Shown: positions 17,806 to 26,406, counted from the stretch's first letter. The stretch is DNA of 64,000 nucleotides from Streptomyces sp. P9-A4 (GCF_036634195.1 NZ_JAZIFY010000002.1:628932-692931), one strand, 5' to 3'. Numbers and translations: made by a program. Notes: generated by a model not told the origin, from the sequence alone.

Positions 17806-20577
17806 TCAGGTCGTGAGCGGCAGGTCCCGCAGCTGTCGGCGCGAGGTGACACCGAGCTTGCGGAAGATGTTCCGCAGGTGGGCGTCGATGGTGCGCGGGC
17901 TCAGGAACAGCTGCGTGCCCACCTCCTTGGACGTCGCGCCCGTGGCGACCAGCCGCGCGATCTGGAACTCCTGCGCGGTGAGGCGGGTGGGCGCCTCACC
18001 GACCCGCTTCCGCGCTCGGGCGCCGGTCGCGGAAAGCTCCCTGGCGGCCCGCGCGGCGAACGCGGCCGCCCCGAGCGCGGACAGCTGCTCGTACGCCGCC
18101 TGGAGCTCCAGGCGCGCCTCGGTGCGCCGGCCCTCGCGGCGCAGCCACTCGCCGTACAGCAGCCGAGCACGCGCGAGGTGCGGAGCGCCCTCACTGCGGA
18201 CGAGACGTTCGATCGCCTCCCGGTACAGCTTCTCCGCGGCCGGCCCCTCGGTGAGCAGGGCCCGCGAGCGCAGTTCGGTCCCGAGCGCCCACGCCGATCC
18301 GCTGGCGGCAGTGCGCTCGGACAGGTGCCTCATCACGGGCTCCGCGAGATCGGGGCGCCCCGCGTGGGCCGCCGCCTCGATGAACTCCACGGGCATCCAG
18401 GCGTAGAAGCTGATCTCGTCCAGTTCGCCGGCCGCAAGGCACGTCGCCAGGGCGGCGTCGTAACGGCCCAGACCGTTGAGCAGTACTGTCCGGGCGTACT
18501 CCGTCGCGCTGAGGAGCCGTCCTTCGCCGCGTGCTTCGGCGTCGCGGGTGGCGATGTCGCCGAGCCTGGTGGTGCGTTCCTCGTCGCCGCGCCACGCGGC
18601 GACGGTGACGTCGACGTGAAGCATGGGCGGGGTGCCCACTTCCGCCGCGATCGCGTGCGCCTCGTCGACCAGTGCGTCGGCGTCGGTGAACTCGCCGGCG
18701 TGGACGTGGGCGAGGGCCCGGTAGCTCAGGGCTACGGGCAGTTCGGCGAGCATGCCCGCGCCGCGCACCAGCTCAAGCTGGCGGGTGGCCAGCTCCCGCC
18801 AAGCCGCGTCGTCCCACAGGTCCATCGCGGGACCGCAGGCCGCCCATAGCTGGCCCACGTCGTACGCATCGGCGCCCGCACCGCCCCGGTAGACGTCCAC
18901 GGCCCGCCGCAGGTCGGGCACGGCTGCCACGTACCCGTGCCTGACCTGGGCGGTCAGCCCGTCGAGCAGCAGGTCGAGCGGCCTCGGCCCGGGCGGGGTG
19001 GGATTGAGGGCACAGGCGGTCTCGGCGATGTCCCGCATGCGGTCGGCGGGCGCGAACCGGCCGACGAACACCGCTGCGGCGAAGGCCTCGAGGAACGTCT
19101 CGCGGGCCGCGAAGGTGTCGAGCGGTGCCATGAGCCGCGCCGCTCCGAGCAGTTTCTCGACAGCGGCATCGTCACGGTTCCTGTCGAACGCCATCCGTGC
19201 GCGCAGCGTGGCCACGGTGGCCCTCTGGAGGTCGTCGAGCGGTCCGGCTTCCGCCATGGACAGCAGGGACAGCGCCGATTCGGCACCGCCACTGTCCCGC
19301 TTGGCGCGCGCGGCCCCGACGGCTCGTACGGAGCGTCGAGCGGGATCCGGGGTCAGATGGACGGCCTTCTCCAGGAAGGCCGCGGCCGCGGCGACGCCAC
19401 CACGGACCCGGGCCCGCTGCGCCGACCGCTCCAGCGCCGCGGCGACGTCCTCGTCCGGCTTGCGCGCGGCCTGAGAGGAGTGCCACGCCTTGCGGTCCGG
19501 CTCCGTGTCCGCGACGGCCTCGGCGAGGGCGCGGTGGGCCGCACGGCGGTCGTCGAGCGCGGCGGACCGGTAGACGGCCGACCGCACCAGCGGGTGGCGG
19601 AACCGCACCCGCCCGCCGATGGCCAACAGCCCGGACTCCTCGACGAGCGTCGCCGCCTCGTCGGAGACGCCCAGTCGCTCGGCAGCCGCGCCGAGGAGGA
19701 TCGGACATCCGGTCGGCTCGGCCGCCGCGATCAGCAGCAGTGTCCTTGCCCCAGCGGGGAGTTCGGCCAGTCTGGCCCGGTAGCTCGCTTCCACCCTGCT
19801 GGAGGCGGGGGAAGCGGCCGGCAGTGCGAATCCGCCCGCGAGGTCCGCGCCGTGGGGCAGTTCGAGCAGGGCCAGCGGATTTCCGCGCGCCTCGGCAAGT
19901 ATGCGGTCGCGTACAGCGGCGTCGAGAGGCACATGGATGCGCGAGGTGAGAAGACGGCGGGCGTCGTCGTCCGCCAGGCCGCGCAGCCTCACCTCGGGGA
20001 GACACGCCAGTTCGGGGAGGCCCGCCTGTTCGTGGCGTTCGCTCGCATCGCGCTCGGCGAGGAGCAGCCCCACGGGCTCGGCCTGGAGCCGGCGCGCGAC
20101 GAAGGCCAGGGCCTGGGCCGACGCCTGGTCGAGCCAGTGCGCGTCGTCGACGACGCAGAGGACGGGCTGTTCGGCCGCGGCCTCGGAGAGGAGGTTGAGC
20201 ACCGCCAGGCCCACATGGAAGCGGTTGGGCGTCCCGTCCCCGATCCGCCCGAACGCCGCGTCGAGAGCCTCGCGCTGCGGCGCCGGTAAGCGCTCCTGCC
20301 AGTGCAGGGCGGGCCCGCAGAGCTGGTGGAGTGCGGCGAAGGCGAGCTCCGACTCGAACTCGGCGCCGCCGGCACGCAGCACCTTCAGGCCCGGTGCCGC
20401 CAGGGCATCGTCGATCAGCGCCGTCTTCCCGATCCCCGCCTCTCCCCGTACGACAAGTGCGCCGCCACGCCGGGACCGGATGCCGTCGATCAGCCGGTCG
20501 ACGGCATCCGACTCGCTCCGTCGGCCGATGAGCGCGGGTCGTTCGCCTCCCGGACCCGCTCCCCGGATCCGCGTCAA
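17806..20577 (-). CDS. LAL-type LuxR-family transcriptional regulator with AAA ATPase domain
   Basis: About 923 aa. The N-terminal STAND ATPase begins ALIGRRSESDAVDRLID, with Walker A VRGEAGIGKTALID and Walker B PVLCVVDDAHWLD. The middle is TPR/helical-repeat-like. The C-terminal LuxR helix-turn-helix (LTAQEFQIARLVATGATSKEV, then SPRTIDAHLRNIFRKLG) binds DNA. Such large regulators respond to ligand and ATP. The start is uncertain: a TTG at 20577 overlaps the stop of a 59-codon ORF; the same frame is open to 20916 but has no domain content there. It is divergent from the MarR gene. Confidence 0.87.
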   Translation of the reverse strand: MTRIRGAGPGGERPALIGRRSESDAVDRLIDGIRSRRGGALVVRGEAGIGKTALIDDALAAPGLKVLRAGGAEFESELAFAALHQLCGPALHWQERLPAPQREALDAAFGRIGDGTPNRFHVGLAVLNLLSEAAAEQPVLCVVDDAHWLDQASAQALAFVARRLQAEPVGLLLAERDASERHEQAGLPELACLPEVRLRGLADDDARRLLTSRIHVPLDAAVRDRILAEARGNPLALLELPHGADLAGGFALPAASPASSRVEASYRARLAELPAGARTLLLIAAAEPTGCPILLGAAAERLGVSDEAATLVEESGLLAIGGRVRFRHPLVRSAVYRSAALDDRRAAHRALAEAVADTEPDRKAWHSSQAARKPDEDVAAALERSAQRARVRGGVAAAAAFLEKAVHLTPDPARRSVRAVGAARAKRDSGGAESALSLLSMAEAGPLDDLQRATVATLRARMAFDRNRDDAAVEKLLGAARLMAPLDTFAARETFLEAFAAAVFVGRFAPADRMRDIAETACALNPTPPGPRPLDLLLDGLTAQVRHGYVAAVPDLRRAVDVYRGGAGADAYDVGQLWAACGPAMDLWDDAAWRELATRQLELVRGAGMLAELPVALSYRALAHVHAGEFTDADALVDEAHAIAAEVGTPPMLHVDVTVAAWRGDEERTTRLGDIATRDAEARGEGRLLSATEYARTVLLNGLGRYDAALATCLAAGELDEISFYAWMPVEFIEAAAHAGRPDLAEPVMRHLSERTAASGSAWALGTELRSRALLTEGPAAEKLYREAIERLVRSEGAPHLARARLLYGEWLRREGRRTEARLELQAAYEQLSALGAAAFAARAARELSATGARARKRVGEAPTRLTAQEFQIARLVATGATSKEVGTQLFLSPRTIDAHLRNIFRKLGVTSRRQLRDLPLTT

Positions 20578-20753
20578 AGGGCCCGTCCCATGCCCGCACC
20601 GACGCCGACCGGCGGTGCCACACGAGAGGGGACCGGCGACGGCACGCAGGCCCTGTCGCCCCGGACGCCAGAACTCGCGGGTGTGCTGCCGAGCCGGCCG
20701 TCTGGGCGGGTTCTGCCGACGCGAACGCGTGACCCCCGTGCGAGTTTGGCCAT
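20574..20753 (-). CDS. small ORF (59 aa) preceding LAL regulator
   Basis: The ATG at 20753 has a good GAGGAAG ribosome site at 6-nt spacing. The 59-codon frame ends in TGA overlapping the TTG of the LAL gene (TTGA). The product is basic at its start (MAKLARGSRVRVGRTRPD) and resembles nothing known. It may be a translated leader that couples translation to the regulator, or the true LAL start separated by a frameshift. Confidence 0.35.
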   Translation of the reverse strand: MAKLARGSRVRVGRTRPDGRLGSTPASSGVRGDRACVPSPVPSRVAPPVGVGAGMGRAL

Positions 20754-20814
20754 GAGACTTCCTCTCGATTGCCCGGATGCGGCGCGAGCCGGCACTCGGT
20801 GAGATTCGCATCGA

Positions 20815-20836
20815 GCTTGTTGACGTGTCAACAAGC
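20815..20836. promoter_or_regulatory. palindromic operator between LAL regulator and marR
   Basis: Arms GCTTGTTGAC and GTCAACAAGC around the dinucleotide GT: a perfect 10-bp inverted repeat. It sits between divergent genes, 62 bp upstream of the leader ORF start and 153 bp upstream of the MarR start. Size and symmetry fit a MarR-family dimer site. Confidence 0.6.
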
Positions 20837-20988
20837 CAGGGTGGTCTTGGCTCGGTCGTCGCCTGCACGCCGAGCGCCCTCGGATACACCACCCGGCCAC
20901 CGCCGCATCCGGACACCGCGCGATGCCGCGGACGGGCCTCCGGCTACGATCTCCGCACCATCGGACCCGCACCCGGAAGATTGGCCTC

Positions 20989-21453
20989 ATGAACCCACCA
21001 CGCTGGCTGAACGAGCGTGAGGCGGCTGTCTGGAAGCAGTACCGGGACCTGCAGCGCCGACTGCAAAGCGTCATGGACAGGCAACTCGCCCGCGACTCCA
21101 CTCTGTCCGGGACCGAGTACGCGGTCCTCGTCCCCCTGTCCGAGTCGCCGGGCGACGTCCTGCGCGCCAGGGCGCTCCGGGCGCAGTTGGGCTGGGAGCG
21201 CAGCCGGCTGTCGCATCAGGTCAGCCGGATGGAGACGCGCGGTCTGGTCGTCCGCGAGCCGTGCGAGGACGATGCGCGTGGCTCGATGGTGCGCATGACC
21301 CCCCGGGGCCGGGACGCGCTCGAGGCCGCCGCACCGCGGCACGTCGAGACGGTCCGCCACTCTTTCTTCGACCCGCTCTCCCCCGACGAGGTCAACACCC
21401 TGGGCGTGCTCTTCGGCCGGCTTCTCGCCTCGCTCCCGCGCGACACGGACTGA
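20989..21453 (+). CDS. MarR-family transcriptional regulator
   Basis: 154 aa winged-helix regulator. STLSGTEYAVLVPLSE, LRAQLGWERSRLSHQVSRME (recognition helix) and the wing EDDARGSMVRMTPRGRDAL are diagnostic of MarR. It likely represses itself and neighbours until a small ligand binds. ATG 20989 gives the usual family N-terminus, with GGAAGA upstream. A 22-bp palindrome in the upstream divergent region and a second at 21559 are candidate sites. Confidence 0.9.
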   Translation: MNPPRWLNEREAAVWKQYRDLQRRLQSVMDRQLARDSTLSGTEYAVLVPLSESPGDVLRARALRAQLGWERSRLSHQVSRMETRGLVVREPCEDDARGSMVRMTPRGRDALEAAAPRHVETVRHSFFDPLSPDEVNTLGVLFGRLLASLPRDTD

Positions 21454-21558
21454 CCGCTCCCCCGTCCGCCCGCTCCCATGGCCGATCATGGCCCGGTGCT
21501 CGCACGGGCGGTGCGGCGCCGTACTCGATCACGCCGTCGGCAGACCCTACGCAACCCC

Positions 21559-21572
21559 GTTGCCTAGGCGAC
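21559..21572. promoter_or_regulatory. imperfect palindrome upstream of F420/NADP reductase-like gene
   Basis: GTTGCCTAGGCGAC is a 14-bp near-perfect palindrome (one mismatched pair), 69 bp before the ATG of the downstream reductase. It is a possible operator for the MarR protein encoded just before. Confidence 0.35.
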
Positions 21573-21640
21573 CTTCACCGACGCGAGTCGGCCGACTCGC
21601 TGCGAGTGTCCGTCGTGGCAGACCTACGCGAGGAGTCGGG

Positions 21641-22189
21641 ATGAAGATCACCGTTGTCGGACGAGGGCACGTCGGGGGCGGACTGGCGGGCCTGTGGGAG
21701 AAGGCCGGCCACGAGGTGACCGGTCTCGGCCGCGACGGCGGAGACGCGGCCGGCGCCGACGTCCTGGTGGTCGCGGTACCGGGCCCGGCGATCGCCGAAG
21801 CACTGGCACGGGTGTCGGGGCTGGCCGGACAGGTGACCATCGACGCCTGCAACCTCTACGGGCCACGGGACGACTCCTTCCCGTCCCTGTCCCACCAGGT
21901 GAAGTCGATCGTCGGCGGACCGACCGCGAAGTCGTTCTCGACGAACTTCGCCGCGATGTACGACCGGATCGCGGCGCAGCGCGTACGCCCGAGCAACCTC
22001 TTCGCCGCCGAACCGGCCGCGCGGGAGACGACCGAACAACTCATCAGGCACGCCGGGCACGACCCGGTCTTCGTCGGCGACCTCGACCCCGGTGCCCGCC
22101 TGCTCGAAGACAGCTCGGCGCTGACCCGTGCGGTGGCCGGACAGATGGGCCCGTTCTTCTACCGCTACGGGTCCCCCGGCGAGCTCTGA
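21641..22189 (+). CDS. NADPH-dependent F420 reductase-like NAD(P)-binding protein
   Basis: 182 aa. A Rossmann fold starts at the first residue: MKITVVGRGHVGGGLAGLW (GxGxxG type), followed by ADVLVVAVPGPAIAEAL. The layout matches the FNO/NADP-oxidoreductase coenzyme F420-dependent family, which transfers hydride between NADP and F420. The length is slightly short for FNO, so the true substrate may differ. ATG 21641 follows GAGGAG. It lies downstream of MarR and upstream of a SnoaL-like gene, probably one regulated unit. Confidence 0.8.
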   Translation: MKITVVGRGHVGGGLAGLWEKAGHEVTGLGRDGGDAAGADVLVVAVPGPAIAEALARVSGLAGQVTIDACNLYGPRDDSFPSLSHQVKSIVGGPTAKSFSTNFAAMYDRIAAQRVRPSNLFAAEPAARETTEQLIRHAGHDPVFVGDLDPGARLLEDSSALTRAVAGQMGPFFYRYGSPGEL

Positions 22190-22223
22190 GCCACCAGCCC
22201 CCCACTCCCCACGAAGGAACCCC

Positions 22224-22658
22224 ATGCGCGAGAGCGATCCGAGCGACGCAGCCAAGGCGGTCGTCCGCCGCAACACCGAAGAGGTACAGGGCGGCGGTGA
22301 CTTCGCCCTCTTCGACGAGCTGTTCGCCGACGACTTCCTCGACCACACGCCGCAGCCCGGCCGCACCGCCGACAAGGCGGGCGCGCGCGAGCTGTACCAG
22401 GTGCTCCGCGAAGCTTTCCCCGACTTTCGGCCCGTCATCCATTGGCAGTCCGCCGACGGCGACCTCGTCACCACGTACAAGACGTATCACGGCACCCACA
22501 AGGGCGAGTTCTTCGGGATCGCGCCCACCGGCAGGCTGATCAGCTTCGACACCGTGGACGCCATGAGGGTGCGTGACGGGAAGATCACCGAGCACTGGGG
22601 CGTCGCGAACCTGTTCTCGCTCATGCAGCAGCTCGGCGGCCTGCCCGCCATCGGGTAG
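22224..22658 (+). CDS. SnoaL-like ester cyclase / NTF2-fold protein
   Basis: 144 aa with the SnoaL-like layout: an N-terminal helix, FDELFADDFLDHTPQPG, VIHWQSADGDLVTTYKTYHGTH and DGKITEHWGVANLFSLMQQLG. Members are small polyketide cyclases, isomerases or binding proteins; no specific reaction can be named. ATG 22224 has GAAGGA upstream. It starts 34 bp after the reductase and is probably co-transcribed. Confidence 0.85.
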   Translation: MRESDPSDAAKAVVRRNTEEVQGGGDFALFDELFADDFLDHTPQPGRTADKAGARELYQVLREAFPDFRPVIHWQSADGDLVTTYKTYHGTHKGEFFGIAPTGRLISFDTVDAMRVRDGKITEHWGVANLFSLMQQLGGLPAIG

Positions 22659-22719
22659 CGGGCCCCGCCACCGGCCCGGACGGCCCTATGACCACGTCCG
22701 ATCAGACGGTGTCCGCCGG

Positions 22720-23070
22720 CGCGTCGGTCGGCTTCGACGAAGGAGATGCCGCTGTGGACAGGCCTCGCGTCGGAGAGCAGCGAGCGTACGCGCGACCAGG
22801 CTCCGTCGGCACCGACGAGCAGGTCCGTGGTGACCGCCGTGCCGTCGGCGAACGTCACCTCATGTCGACCGGCACCGAGCGGCCGAGCGCCGGTGGTCAT
22901 ACGGCCCCAGCGAACGGTGGCCTCGGGTTCGGTGAGCTCGCCAAGTAGGCGGACAAACTCCAGCCGGAACTGGGTACCCTCGGGCGACATCTGTGAGGCG
23001 GCGAGGCCCTCGGCCGGGGACAGCACGGCGGCATCCGCGCCCATCCGCGATGCGCTCACATGGGCCAACA
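22720..23070 (-). pseudogene. internal fragment of a FAD-dependent monooxygenase
   Basis: GRHEVTFADGTAVTTDLLVG, then ADGAWSRVRSLLSDA and SGISFVE, is the second FAD-binding block of TetX-like aromatic-ring monooxygenases. The N-terminal GxGxxG fold and the whole C-terminus are absent, so it is a relic. Confidence 0.7.
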
Positions 23071-23110
23071 GCATGATGACCGCACGCGGCGCGGATGACA
23101 CCGAGCCCGG

Positions 23111-23284
23111 TCAGGGCCCCGGAACCGGCGTGTGCAGCATGCCGTTGAGCAGCATCTGGACGCCCCGCTTCTGGCGTGTCCGCGGAGTTCCCGACAGCAG
23201 TCGGGAACCGAGCGCGGCCACGTGCGGAGTGCGATCCCCTGAGGCGTTCTCCAGGGCGTCGGCGAGCGTGCTCCAGTCCTCGTC
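23111..23284 (-). pseudogene. C-terminal remnant of a TetR-type regulator
   Basis: The last 58 codons, including RTPHVAALGSRLLSGTP and VQMLLNGMLHTPVPGP, look like the ligand-domain end of a TetR regulator. The helix-turn-helix half is missing. It lies directly upstream, on the same strand, of the FAD-monooxygenase fragment; such regulator-monooxygenase pairs are common, so both are likely from one decayed locus. Confidence 0.5.
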
Positions 23285-23378
23285 CGCGTGGGGGGACGCC
23301 CGAGATAGCGGGAGGATCGCCGGAGAGGGGCTCGAAGCCGGAGGCGAGATCGTTGATGCACCGGCAGGTAGCAGACGC

Positions 23379-23588
23379 CTACTCCTGCTCCGCCGCCGAG
23401 AGGAGGTCATGGGCACGACGTTCCATCAAGACGGGAAGGTAGGTGCGCACGCGGGCGTAGCGGAGGTCCGCGTAGGCGGTGCGTACCGCGCCCCGGACGA
23501 TGCGGGGATCCAGGCCGGGGAAGGCTTTCAGGAGTCGTTCGGTGACGTGGAGGAGGAGAGCGACGGCATCCTCGGTTTCCTCCGGCAT
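23379..23588 (-). CDS. small three-helix-bundle protein
   Basis: 69 aa, all helical: LLKAFPGLDPRIVRGAVRTAY and YARVRTYLPVLMERRAHDLL match a small actinobacterial family annotated as a three-helix-bundle dimerisation domain. Role unknown. The ATG at 23588 gives the family-typical short N-tail. It is divergent from the TetR gene at 23801. Confidence 0.65.
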   Translation of the reverse strand: MPEETEDAVALLLHVTERLLKAFPGLDPRIVRGAVRTAYADLRYARVRTYLPVLMERRAHDLLSAAEQE

Positions 23589-23769
23589 CGGGGACAGCCT
23601 TCCTCCGTGCGACGGGACCTCCCCTCACTGTGACGCACCCCGCCCAGGTGGCAAGCCGGCGTTCGGTCGACTCAGGATCGTCCACCGGACTGGACAGCCT
23701 TCCCGGCACCCGGCGAGGCCGCCCACGTCACGCCGAGAGCTATACATCCGGTTCAGGCGACTGCTTGAC

Positions 23770-23799
23770 ATTGAAGTCAAACAGTCGCTTGACTTCAAT
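23770..23799. promoter_or_regulatory. TetR operator overlapping its own start
   Basis: Perfect inverted repeat ATTGAAGTCAA - 8 nt - TTGACTTCAAT, ending 1 bp before the GTG at 23801. The position argues for autoregulation. A related TGCTTGACAT element precedes both this gene (23760) and the gene at 24559 (24482). Confidence 0.7.
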
Positions 23800-23800
23800 C

Positions 23801-24424
23801 GTGAGGCCAGAAAAGACGGACCTTCGCCGTAGGGCCGGTCAGCGAACGCGCGACGACCTGTTGGCCGCCGCTCTCGAGCTGCTGGCACAACGGGGACAGG
23901 GCGGGGTGACCCTCCGCGAGATCACCCAGAACGCCGGAGCCAACGTCGCAGCGGTGAGCTACCACTTCGGATCACTGAAGGCGCTGTGCGACATGGCGAT
24001 CGAGCATGCGCTGGACCAGTACCTTGACGCACAGATCCGGGAACTCGAAGCTCTGGCGGGGAGTGCGACCCTGAGCGAGCTGGCCGAAGCGTTCGCACGG
24101 CCGATGATGAGCGCGCTCGTAGCCGGGGGGCCGGCTCTGGCCGTGATGCGGACCGTGGCGCGAGTCGGGATCGATCCGCCGGAAGGGTGGGAGAGGCTGA
24201 CGGGGAAGTTCGAGCAGGCCCGACGGCAGGCGCTGCGGGTACTGGCGGCCAACCTTCCCGAGGTCGACGAGCGGGAGCTTGTCTTCCGCACCCGCTGTGC
24301 CGCCGGCCTGCTGAACTGGCTCGCGCTGGCGCCGATCGGGACCGAGCTGGCCGCCGAGCCCTCCGAACGGGTCGAGCGCATGCTCATCCCAGTCGTGGCC
24401 GGCGCATTTCGGGGAGCCCCGTAG
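23801..24424 (+). CDS. TetR/AcrR-family transcriptional regulator
   Basis: 207 aa. N-terminal HTH: TRDDLLAAALELLAQRGQGG, then VTLREITQNAGANVAAVSYHFGSLKAL. The C-terminal part resembles TetR ligand domains that act as homodimers. The GTG at 23801 lies immediately after the operator palindrome with no Shine-Dalgarno, so the mRNA may be leaderless; in-frame codons upstream hold the operator. It probably controls itself and the downstream SnoaL-like and FMN-reductase genes. Confidence 0.88.
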   Translation: MRPEKTDLRRRAGQRTRDDLLAAALELLAQRGQGGVTLREITQNAGANVAAVSYHFGSLKALCDMAIEHALDQYLDAQIRELEALAGSATLSELAEAFARPMMSALVAGGPALAVMRTVARVGIDPPEGWERLTGKFEQARRQALRVLAANLPEVDERELVFRTRCAAGLLNWLALAPIGTELAAEPSERVERMLIPVVAGAFRGAP

Positions 24425-24465
24425 CCCCTGAGGCCACCGAGCAGAGCGCCGTGGCACGGCACGCG

Positions 24466-24540
24466 CAAGAATTCAATCATTTGCTTGACATGAGGTCGCC
24501 GCCACGAGCATCATTTCAATCAAGGGTTTGATCAGTCTCT
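24466..24540 (+). promoter_or_regulatory. candidate promoter/operator of SnoaL-FMN reductase pair
   Basis: TTCAAT (24472), TGCTTGACAT (24482) and ATTTCAATCAAGGGTTTGATC (about 24513-24533) repeat the half-site elements of the TetR palindrome at 23770. The symmetry is weaker, but TGCTTGACAT is identical to the copy at 23760. Confidence 0.5.
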
Positions 24541-24558
24541 CTCGAGTGGGAGGACATC

Positions 24559-25026
24559 GTGATCAGCGACGCGGAAGCCGTGGTCCGGGCGGCGTACGAA
24601 GCGGCCGAGGGCAGCGTCCTGGACGTGCAGGGCTTCATGGACCTGTTCGCCGAGGACGGCGTGTTCAACAACGTGGTCGCCGGCGAGAGCTACCGGGGTG
24701 AGCACCTGGGCGACCTGGTCGCCTTCATGGGAGCACTGGCCCCCGACGTACACCGTGAACTGCACCGCATCCACGTCATGGGCAACGTCGTCGCCGTCGA
24801 GCTGACCATCGAGGGCACCTTCACCGGCCCGTTCGAAACCCCCGCCGGCACCGTACGGCCGACCGGCGCCGGACTCGGCATCCCCACCGCCGACTTCTGG
24901 TACGTCGAGAACGGAAGGATCAAGGAATTCAACTGCTACGTCGGGCTCAGCGTCATGCTCGCCCAGCTCGGGGTACCGCCGGACTTCGCCGCCGCCGTCA
25001 CGGCGTCCCCCGTCGTCCCGAGCTGA
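24559..25026 (+). CDS. SnoaL-like / nuclear transport factor 2 family protein
   Basis: 155 aa NTF2-like fold: QGFMDLFAEDGVFNNVVAGE, YRGEHLGDLVAFMGAL, VVAVELTIEGTFTGPF and ADFWYVENGRIKEFNCYVG. It is probably a small-molecule isomerase, cyclase or binding protein. The GTG at 24559 follows GGGAGGA. It is followed after 57 bp by an FMN reductase; with the preceding TetR they look like one redox/detoxification module. Confidence 0.83.
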   Translation: MISDAEAVVRAAYEAAEGSVLDVQGFMDLFAEDGVFNNVVAGESYRGEHLGDLVAFMGALAPDVHRELHRIHVMGNVVAVELTIEGTFTGPFETPAGTVRPTGAGLGIPTADFWYVENGRIKEFNCYVGLSVMLAQLGVPPDFAAAVTASPVVPS

Positions 25027-25083
25027 CCTTCCAGGCAGCGCGTGTCCCTGAGATTCCGGGAACCGCAAGAAGGCAGGCAAGCC

Positions 25084-25659
25084 ATGCTCACCATCGGCAT
25101 CATCCTCGGCAGCACCCGGCCCCACCGCGTCGGAGACCAAGTGGCGCGATGGGTTCACGAGCACGCCTCACGCCGGACCGACGCCCGCTTCGAGCTGATC
25201 GACCTGCGCGACCATCCCCTCCCCCTTCTCGACGAGCCGTTGCCGCCGTCGCTCGGACGGTACGAGCACGAGCACACCCGGCGCTGGGCCGAGACCATCG
25301 CCGCGTATGACGGTTTCGTCATCGTCACCCCCGAGTACAACCACGGCATCCCCGGCGTACTGAAGAACGCCCTGGACTACCTCTACGCCGAGTGGAACAA
25401 CAAGGCCCTCGGTCTCGTCTCTTACGGCGTCGCGGGCGGCGTGCGGTCCGCCGAGCAGCTGCGCCTGGTCGCCGCCGAGCTCCAGATGGCCGACGTGCGC
25501 CAGCAGGTCACGCTCTCGCTCCACACCGAATTCGAGAACTTCAGCGTGTTCAGGCCCGCCGACCACAACCTCCGTGCACTGGACACCACGCTCGACCAGG
25601 TCGTCGCCTGGACCACGGCGCTCGCACCCCTTCGGGCCACCGCAGCCGTCACGACATGA
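25084..25659 (+). CDS. NADPH-dependent FMN reductase
   Basis: 191 aa flavodoxin-like fold. IILGSTRPHRVGDQVARWV is the FMN phosphate-binding loop, DGFVIVTPEYNHGIPGVLKN is the family signature (PEYN), and ALGLVSYGVAGGVRSAEQLR follows. It reduces FMN or quinones with NAD(P)H and can supply reduced flavin to monooxygenases. ATG 25084 has GAAGGC upstream. Confidence 0.92.
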   Translation: MLTIGIILGSTRPHRVGDQVARWVHEHASRRTDARFELIDLRDHPLPLLDEPLPPSLGRYEHEHTRRWAETIAAYDGFVIVTPEYNHGIPGVLKNALDYLYAEWNNKALGLVSYGVAGGVRSAEQLRLVAAELQMADVRQQVTLSLHTEFENFSVFRPADHNLRALDTTLDQVVAWTTALAPLRATAAVTT

Positions 25660-25691
25660 GCCTCTCGGCCAGGGACGTATCACCCCTCGGT

Positions 25692-25985
25692 TCACGGCCT
25701 GATGGGAAGGTCCGTCAGGCGTGTGCCGGTGGCGTTGAAGACCGCGTTCCCGATGGCGGCCGGGACTCCCACGATGGTGATCTCCCCCAGCCCCTTGACC
25801 CCGATGGGGTCCACCAGGGGGCACTCGGTGTCGATGAACGCGGCGTCCAGTTCGGGAACGTCGACGTTGACCGGGACCAGGTAGTCGGCCAGGCTCGCGT
25901 TGATGATCCGGCCGTCGCGGTGGTCCGTGACCGTGCCCTCAAGCAGGGCCATCCCGATCCCGCCCACCACACCTCCGATCGCTCC
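25692..25985 (-). pseudogene. C-terminal remnant of xanthine dehydrogenase molybdopterin subunit
   Basis: GGVVGGIGMALLEGTVTDHR, INASLADYLVPVNVDVPEL and GVKGLGEITIVGVPAAIGNA are the C-terminal block of xanthine dehydrogenase-type Mo-binding subunits. The native stop is intact at 25692. About 600 upstream residues are missing. Confidence 0.85.
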
Positions 25986-26128
25986 CCGTTGACGGTCAGC
26001 CCGACCGTCGACGTCGTCTCGGCTCCCGCCGGGACCAGGCCCGGGGCAACGCCGGACGCGGACCGGGGAACCGGCAGGGTCAGCCCCACGGCAGTCGTGG
26101 ACACCACCAGGAATCGCCGTCGGCCCAT
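25986..26128 (-). pseudogene. N-terminal remnant of xanthine dehydrogenase 2Fe-2S subunit
   Basis: From the ATG at 26128: MGRRRFLVVSTTAVGLTL is a twin-arginine-like signal, followed by STVGLTVNGE, the first strand of the 2Fe-2S domain. The reading then breaks and continues, in another frame, as the end of the molybdopterin subunit. An internal deletion has joined the first and last genes of one operon. Confidence 0.7.
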
Positions 26129-26330
26129 GGCGAACGCCCAGGGCGGCGAGCTCTGTTCTCCCCTGCATCCGCTGATGAACGTGTCGTTCGCGCTCGAGGG
26201 CATCCTGTTCGCGACCGGCGTTGTGCTCCTGCCCCGCCTCGTCACAGGTCGCGCCCGGCGCGCCTTCATCGCCTTGGCCGTCGCGCATGGCGTGGCGATG
26301 GTGCTGGTCGGACTGTTCCACGGTGGCTGC
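26127..26330 (+). pseudogene. DUF998-like membrane protein remnant
   Basis: SPLHPLMNVSFALEGILFA followed by VAHGVAMVLVGLFHGG matches the middle of DUF998 membrane proteins (SPLHPLMN motif and the next helices). Both ends are missing. Confidence 0.6.
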
Positions 26331-26406
26331 TGTGGAGCGCTGTCACGGGCACCCTGCTCCTGGCCGGCCCCCTGCGCCGCACCTCGACGACGGAAAGCGT
26401 CCCGGC

